Shown: positions 6,947-9,248 of the stretch, one piece after another | Position numbering within the stretch: the first letter of the stretch is position 1 | Layout: each line of letters starts with the position of its first letter | Assembly (NCBI GenBank): GCA_018712465.1 | Contig: DVGY01000084.1 | Coordinates: 1-9,248 of the forward strand | Direction: 5' to 3' | DNA: 9,248 bases | Source of the DNA: Candidatus Egerieicola pullicola | GTDB lineage: Bacteria > Bacillota > Clostridia > Oscillospirales > Ruminococcaceae | Notes under the pieces: model-generated | What the model was told of the DNA's origin: nothing | The model's database searches: none | What the model saw: the letters and a program-made list of their open reading frames with translations, nothing else | Made by a program: the position numbers and the translations under genes

Positions 6947-7285
6947 ATGGATTGTTTATTCTGCAAGATTGCGGCGGGGGAAATCCCTTCCAAGAAAGCC
7001 TATGAGGATGAAAAGGTGTACGCCTTTTACGACATCGATCCCCAGGCTCCGGTGCATATTCTGGTGATTCCCAAGGAGCATATCCAAAGCGTCAGCCAGA
7101 TCACCCCGGAAAACCAGGAGATTGTGGGTCACATCTTTACCGTCATTGCCAAACTGGCCAAGGAGCTGGACCTGAAGGACGGCTACCGGGTGGTAAGCAA
7201 TGTAGGCGAGCAGGGAGGACAGAGCGTTCCCCATCTGCACTTCCACCTGTTGGGCGGACGGAATTTGGGTTGGCCTCCCGGCTAA
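6947..7285 (+). CDS. HIT-family nucleotide hydrolase (HinT-like)
   Basis: A 112-residue histidine-triad protein. Members hydrolyse nucleoside phosphoramidates and acyl-adenylates, including aminoacyl-AMP formed by tRNA synthetases, in the cytoplasm. The signature HLHFHLLGG starts at H96, giving the triad H96-H98-H100. The upstream CLFC (C3, C6) and H45 resemble the zinc site found in many bacterial HinT proteins. The C-terminus GGRNLGWPPG is the usual one for the family. The ATG at 6947 is chosen because GAAAGGAGG lies 7 nt upstream; an earlier in-frame ATG at 6914 has no SD and adds only 11 unlike residues. It follows alaS with no terminator between, so it may be co-expressed with a synthetase whose by-product it could clear; that link is inference. 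Confidence 0.94.
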   Translation: MDCLFCKIAAGEIPSKKAYEDEKVYAFYDIDPQAPVHILVIPKEHIQSVSQITPENQEIVGHIFTVIAKLAKELDLKDGYRVVSNVGEQGGQSVPHLHFHLLGGRNLGWPPG

Positions 7286-7326
7286 AGAAAAGGTCCGGCG
7301 ACGGTGTTTCTCCCCAACCAATGCAA

Positions 7327-7361
7327 AAGAGACTGTTACCAGATTGCGGCGACAGTCTCTT
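7327..7361. terminator. Bidirectional terminator between convergent HIT and phosphopantetheinyl transferase genes
   Basis: AAGAGACTGT (7327-7336) and ACAGTCTCTT (7352-7361) form a perfect 10-bp stem with a 15-nt loop. On the plus strand TCTTTTATAT follows, and on the minus strand the stem runs into TTTTGC. It lies 42 nt after the HIT stop and 4 nt after the minus-strand stop, so it can serve both genes. Confidence 0.8.
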
Positions 7362-7364
7362 CTT

Positions 7365-8021
7365 TTATATATTGCAATTTCCTGCAAGGTTTCCTTCTTC
7401 TATGGAAACCTCTGATTCCCCTTGCTCCAAGCACAAAGCGTAGGCGTATCCGTTTTGGATGCCGCCAAGCCGTACCGGCGGGAAATCCACAGGGGTCTCT
7501 CCTCGCAGGGAAAACCATTTCATTCCCTGGGAGAACCCGGCGGCGGTGGCCTTCAAAGCGGCTTCCTTTTCACACCACAATCGGAAAAAGCCAGGTTCTG
7601 GCTGCTGCAACCGGTTTAGCCAGGCCGTCTCTTGGGGATGGAAGAAGCGATTGGCCAGTTTTTCCCACTGGGGAAGGGGACGAAGCTGCTCCAAATCGCA
7701 CCCCAGTCTCCTCCCGTCGTCGCTGGCCAGGCAGAGACAGCGGCATCCGGAATGGGACAGGCTGAAAGAAAACTGGGGCAAGTCCGGAAAATAGGGCTTG
7801 CCGTGCAGGGTGTAGGTTGGTGGGGTGCGGGGAAGAGTGATACCCAGCTGGGCAGCGCTTTGCATCACCAGCAGCCAGGCAGCGGCGCCGGCGGCTTGGT
7901 GTTCCGGCAAAGTTCGGGTACGCAGTTGGGCTTGCCGCCAATCCGGCAGGAGGGACAGGGCGGATTCCAGCTGTGCAGGGCCCAGCAGGGGAGAGCAGTC
8001 GGCAGTCAAGCAACGAATCAA
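7365..8021 (-). CDS. 4'-phosphopantetheinyl transferase, Sfp type (TTG start)
   Basis: A 218-residue enzyme that would transfer the 4'-phosphopantetheine arm of CoA to a serine of acyl or peptidyl carrier proteins. The two conserved blocks are present: LGCDLEQ at 106-112, with metal ligands D109 and E111 (usual form GIDIE), and LWCEKEAALKA at 148-158, with W149, K152 and E153. The preceding FSLSHSG (85-91) and FFHPQE (126-131) are also typical, and the length fits Sfp (about 224). I chose the TTG at 8021-8019 because AAAGGAGG (8036-8029) lies 7 nt upstream and no ATG gives a comparable start. The last eight or so residues overlap the approach to the terminator. No synthetase, polyketide or carrier-protein gene is visible nearby, so the partner is unknown. 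A housekeeping role for fatty-acid ACP is possible if no AcpS exists. Confidence 0.92.
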   Translation of the reverse strand: MIRCLTADCSPLLGPAQLESALSLLPDWRQAQLRTRTLPEHQAAGAAAWLLVMQSAAQLGITLPRTPPTYTLHGKPYFPDLPQFSFSLSHSGCRCLCLASDDGRRLGCDLEQLRPLPQWEKLANRFFHPQETAWLNRLQQPEPGFFRLWCEKEAALKATAAGFSQGMKWFSLRGETPVDFPPVRLGGIQNGYAYALCLEQGESEVSIEEGNLAGNCNI

Positions 8022-8075
8022 AAGGGGACCTCCTTTGGAATGTGTGGATGTTTAAGACCGAGTGTCAATGCTTAT

Positions 8076-8084
8076 AGTATACCA
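8076..8084 (-). promoter_or_regulatory. Candidate extended -10 promoter for the phosphopantetheinyl transferase gene
   Basis: On the minus strand TGGTATACT (8084-8076) matches the extended -10 form TGnTATAAT with one change. No -35 hexamer is recognisable 17 nt upstream. Transcription would start near 8069, about 48 nt before the TTG start. Two sister motifs lie at the other boundaries of the repeat units. Confidence 0.4.
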
Positions 8085-8187
8085 TGAAAATTCCGTTCGG
8101 TTTTCCTCGCTTTTTGCAAAGCAAAATGGCCGGCCGGACATTGCGCCGGTCAAGAGGGGAACCGTAATGGTTGGCTTTGCCAATCAT
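8078..8187 (+). repeat. Structured repeat unit A (110 bp)
   Basis: From one TATACCAT to the next. Manual folding gives helix P1, CGGTTTTCCTC (8098-8108) with GAGGGGAACCG (8154-8164), 11 bp. P1 encloses two hairpins: P2, TTTTGC-AAA-GCAAAA (8112-8126), and P3, GGCCGG (8132-8137) with CCGGTC (8146-8151) around an 8-nt loop. A fourth hairpin follows, TAATGGTTGGC-TTT-GCCAATCATTA (8165-8189), 11 bp. ACCAT (8081-8085 region) could also pair with ATGGT (8167-8171). The first two thirds differ widely from unit B, but the pairing scheme is the same. The last 38 bp (8157-8194) are identical to 8269-8306. No protein reading is credible. Confidence 0.85.
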
Positions 8188-8306
8188 TATACCATAAAAA
8201 ACCCGTTGGGTTTCCACTGGTTTTTGCCGTGAGGCAAAATGCCGCCCCTGCTTTTTGGGCGGTAAAGTGGGAACCGTAATGGTTGGCTTTGCCAATCATT
8301 ATACCA
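8188..8306 (+). repeat. Structured repeat unit B (112 bp) plus terminal TATACCA
   Basis: The unit repeats the architecture of A with different sequence. P1 is GGTTTCCACT (8209-8218) with AGTGGGAACC (8266-8275), 10 bp. P2 is TTTTGCC-GTGA-GGCAAAA (8222-8239), 7 bp closed by a GNRA-type loop. P3 is GCCGCCC (8241-8247) with GGGCGGT (8257-8263), 7 bp around a 9-nt loop. The final 11-bp hairpin (8277-8301) is identical to that of unit A. A third TATACCA at 8300-8306 closes the array, after which similarity ends. I recognise no named ncRNA, riboswitch or REP family. Confidence 0.85.
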
Positions 8307-8315
8307 CAATTTTCA

Positions 8316-8480
8316 GGGGACAGGGAAGCAAACTGCACAAAGCCGGGGAATGATCTTTGGGAGAATTATTGAAATTCCCTCGAACTCACGAATTTATCAC
8401 ACATTTTCCCCTGGAAATCGATATAATGAAAGTTGCACTGTATCGACAGGCAGCAAACAACACGATTAGGAGATACCACA
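8316..8480 (+). promoter_or_regulatory. Upstream region of the foldase gene with -10 element and ribosome binding site
   Basis: A perfect TATAAT lies at 8422-8427, 53 nt before the ATG at 8481. Its -35 is poor (best match CACACA at 18 nt), so recognition may need an activator or another contact. TTGAAA at 8369-8374 is a second possible -35 with a weak partner. AGGAG (8468-8472) lies 8 nt before the ATG. Nothing else is recognisable between the repeat array and the gene. Confidence 0.55.
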
Positions 8481-9248
8481 ATGAAACCGAAAACCTTTCT
8501 TAAGCGGGGAGCGGGACTGCTGACAGCAGGAATTATGGCTCTTACCGCCTTTACCGGCTGTTCCGGCGATCAAGGCACCGGCCTTTTTATCGACGGCAAG
8601 CATCAGGACATCGATTGGGTGATGAAGATCAACGGGGAAGAGGTGAGCATGGACCTTTACCGTTGCTATTACCTTAACCAGGTGCAGAGCGACGTGAACA
8701 GCTACGGCGACGACTATTGGAACAACGAGGAACTGTACAACCAAACCAAGGTGATTGCCGAGTCCAACGTGGAATGCTACACCGAAATCCTCCGCCAGTG
8801 CCGGGAGCGGGGCATTACCCTGGATGCCGACGAACAGGCTCAGGTGGACGCTTATATGCAGCAGGCCCGTTCCAATTATGAAACCGATGGGGATTGGCAG
8901 GCTGCTTTGGAGGTGACCTATTTCACCGAAGATCTGCTCCGGCAGATGCAGGAATTTACCCTGTTGCAGCAAAAATTGATGGAACAGGTCTGTCCGGTCA
9001 GCGAGGAGGAAGTTGCCGCCGCTCGGGAGACGGTGGAAACCAGCTACTACAAAGCTCAGCACATTTTGTTGCTGTATCCCGACGACTATGACACCTCTTC
9101 CCTGAGCACCACAGCAGAAAACCCCATCACCGATGCGGACACCTCCAGCTTGGTGTACCAGCAGATGCTGGATATTCAGCAGCAGTTGGAAAATGGCGCT
9201 GATTTCACCCAGTTGGAAGAAGAGTACAGTGAAGACGCCAACACAGTG
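8481..9248 (+). CDS. Parvulin/PrsA-SurA-type peptidyl-prolyl isomerase lipoprotein (partial, C-terminus off the right edge)
   Basis: The frame is open from the ATG to the window end (256 codons seen). The N-terminus is a lipoprotein signal: basic MKPKTFLKR, hydrophobic AGLLTAGIMALTAF, then TGC with the predicted lipidated C27. A SurA-N-like helical region follows (about 45-185), opening with VMKINGEEVSMDLYR, a typical start of these foldases. A rotamase domain begins at KAQHILLLYPD (191-201) and continues with LENGADFTQLEEEYSEDANT (236-255), matching the HIL...F..L...YS.D pattern of parvulins. Between them is a Thr/Ser/Asp-rich stretch (202-223), longer than in the common short parvulins. Anchored on the outer face of the membrane, it would help exported proteins fold. 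Family call is good. The rest of the catalytic domain is not visible, so activity cannot be judged. Confidence 0.85.
   Translation, partial: MKPKTFLKRGAGLLTAGIMALTAFTGCSGDQGTGLFIDGKHQDIDWVMKINGEEVSMDLYRCYYLNQVQSDVNSYGDDYWNNEELYNQTKVIAESNVECYTEILRQCRERGITLDADEQAQVDAYMQQARSNYETDGDWQAALEVTYFTEDLLRQMQEFTLLQQKLMEQVCPVSEEEVAAARETVETSYYKAQHILLLYPDDYDTSSLSTTAENPITDADTSSLVYQQMLDIQQQLENGADFTQLEEEYSEDANTV

Noticed and set aside
7570..8013. 147-codon frame overlapping the phosphopantetheinyl transferase on the same strand
   Set aside because: Proline- and arginine-rich shadow of the true frame, with no start signal and no family motif.
8078..8306. CRISPR array
   Set aside because: There are only two units with a 38-bp shared block, the intervening parts are related to each other by structure rather than being unique spacers, and no cas gene is present.
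8065..8338. Two minus-strand open frames (76 and 62 codons) across the repeat array
   Set aside because: They simply read through the two repeat units in different frames, lack ribosome binding sites, and the divergence between copies preserves base pairing rather than protein sequence.

Overview
This looks like a chromosomal window from a mid-to-high GC Firmicute of class Clostridia, probably near the Oscillospiraceae/Ruminococcaceae. The evidence is strong AGGAGG-type ribosome binding sites, near-consensus sigma-A promoters, an alaS gene under a T-box leader, the order cmk-plsC-ispH/rpsA with IspH fused to ribosomal protein S1, and GTG and TTG start codons. Most of the window is housekeeping chromosome. 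I see no integrase, transposase, CRISPR array, rRNA or tRNA gene.

Layout. 1-252 (minus): 5' part of a small membrane protein gene resembling DUF308/HdeD. 270-2953 (minus): an intrinsic terminator, then the ispH-rpsA fusion and plsC, which overlap by ATGA. 2970-3641 (minus): cmk, with a GTG start. These three genes form one operon read from a sigma-A promoter at 3700-3728. About 160 bp separate it from a divergent, fully consensus promoter (3886-3914) that drives a T-box leader and alaS (4193-6832, plus). A HIT-family hydrolase gene (6947-7285, plus) follows 114 bp later. A hairpin at 7327-7361 separates it from a convergent Sfp-type phosphopantetheinyl transferase gene (7365-8021, minus, TTG start). 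The region 8022-8480 holds no protein gene I can support, but contains two tandem copies of a structured repeat. At 8481 begins a lipoprotein of the parvulin/PrsA foldase type, which runs off the right edge.

How the genes work together. The minus-strand operon links nucleotide supply (Cmk), phospholipid synthesis (PlsC), the last step of the MEP isoprenoid pathway (IspH) and translation (S1). alaS appears to be controlled by uncharged tRNA-Ala through its leader. The phosphopantetheinyl transferase activates acyl or peptidyl carrier proteins. The last gene encodes an extracytoplasmic folding factor.

Most notable features. (i) At 8078-8306, two repeat units of 110 and 112 bp differ in sequence but keep the same base-paired architecture, with paired substitutions in several helices. 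All wobble pairs are G-T on the plus strand, which suggests selection as a plus-strand RNA. (ii) Inside ispH-rpsA, a strong Shine-Dalgarno sequence precedes an in-frame ATG exactly at the IspH/S1 junction. About 250 bp upstream there is a sharp AT-rich patch with an extended -10-like element. Together these could allow separate production of S1.
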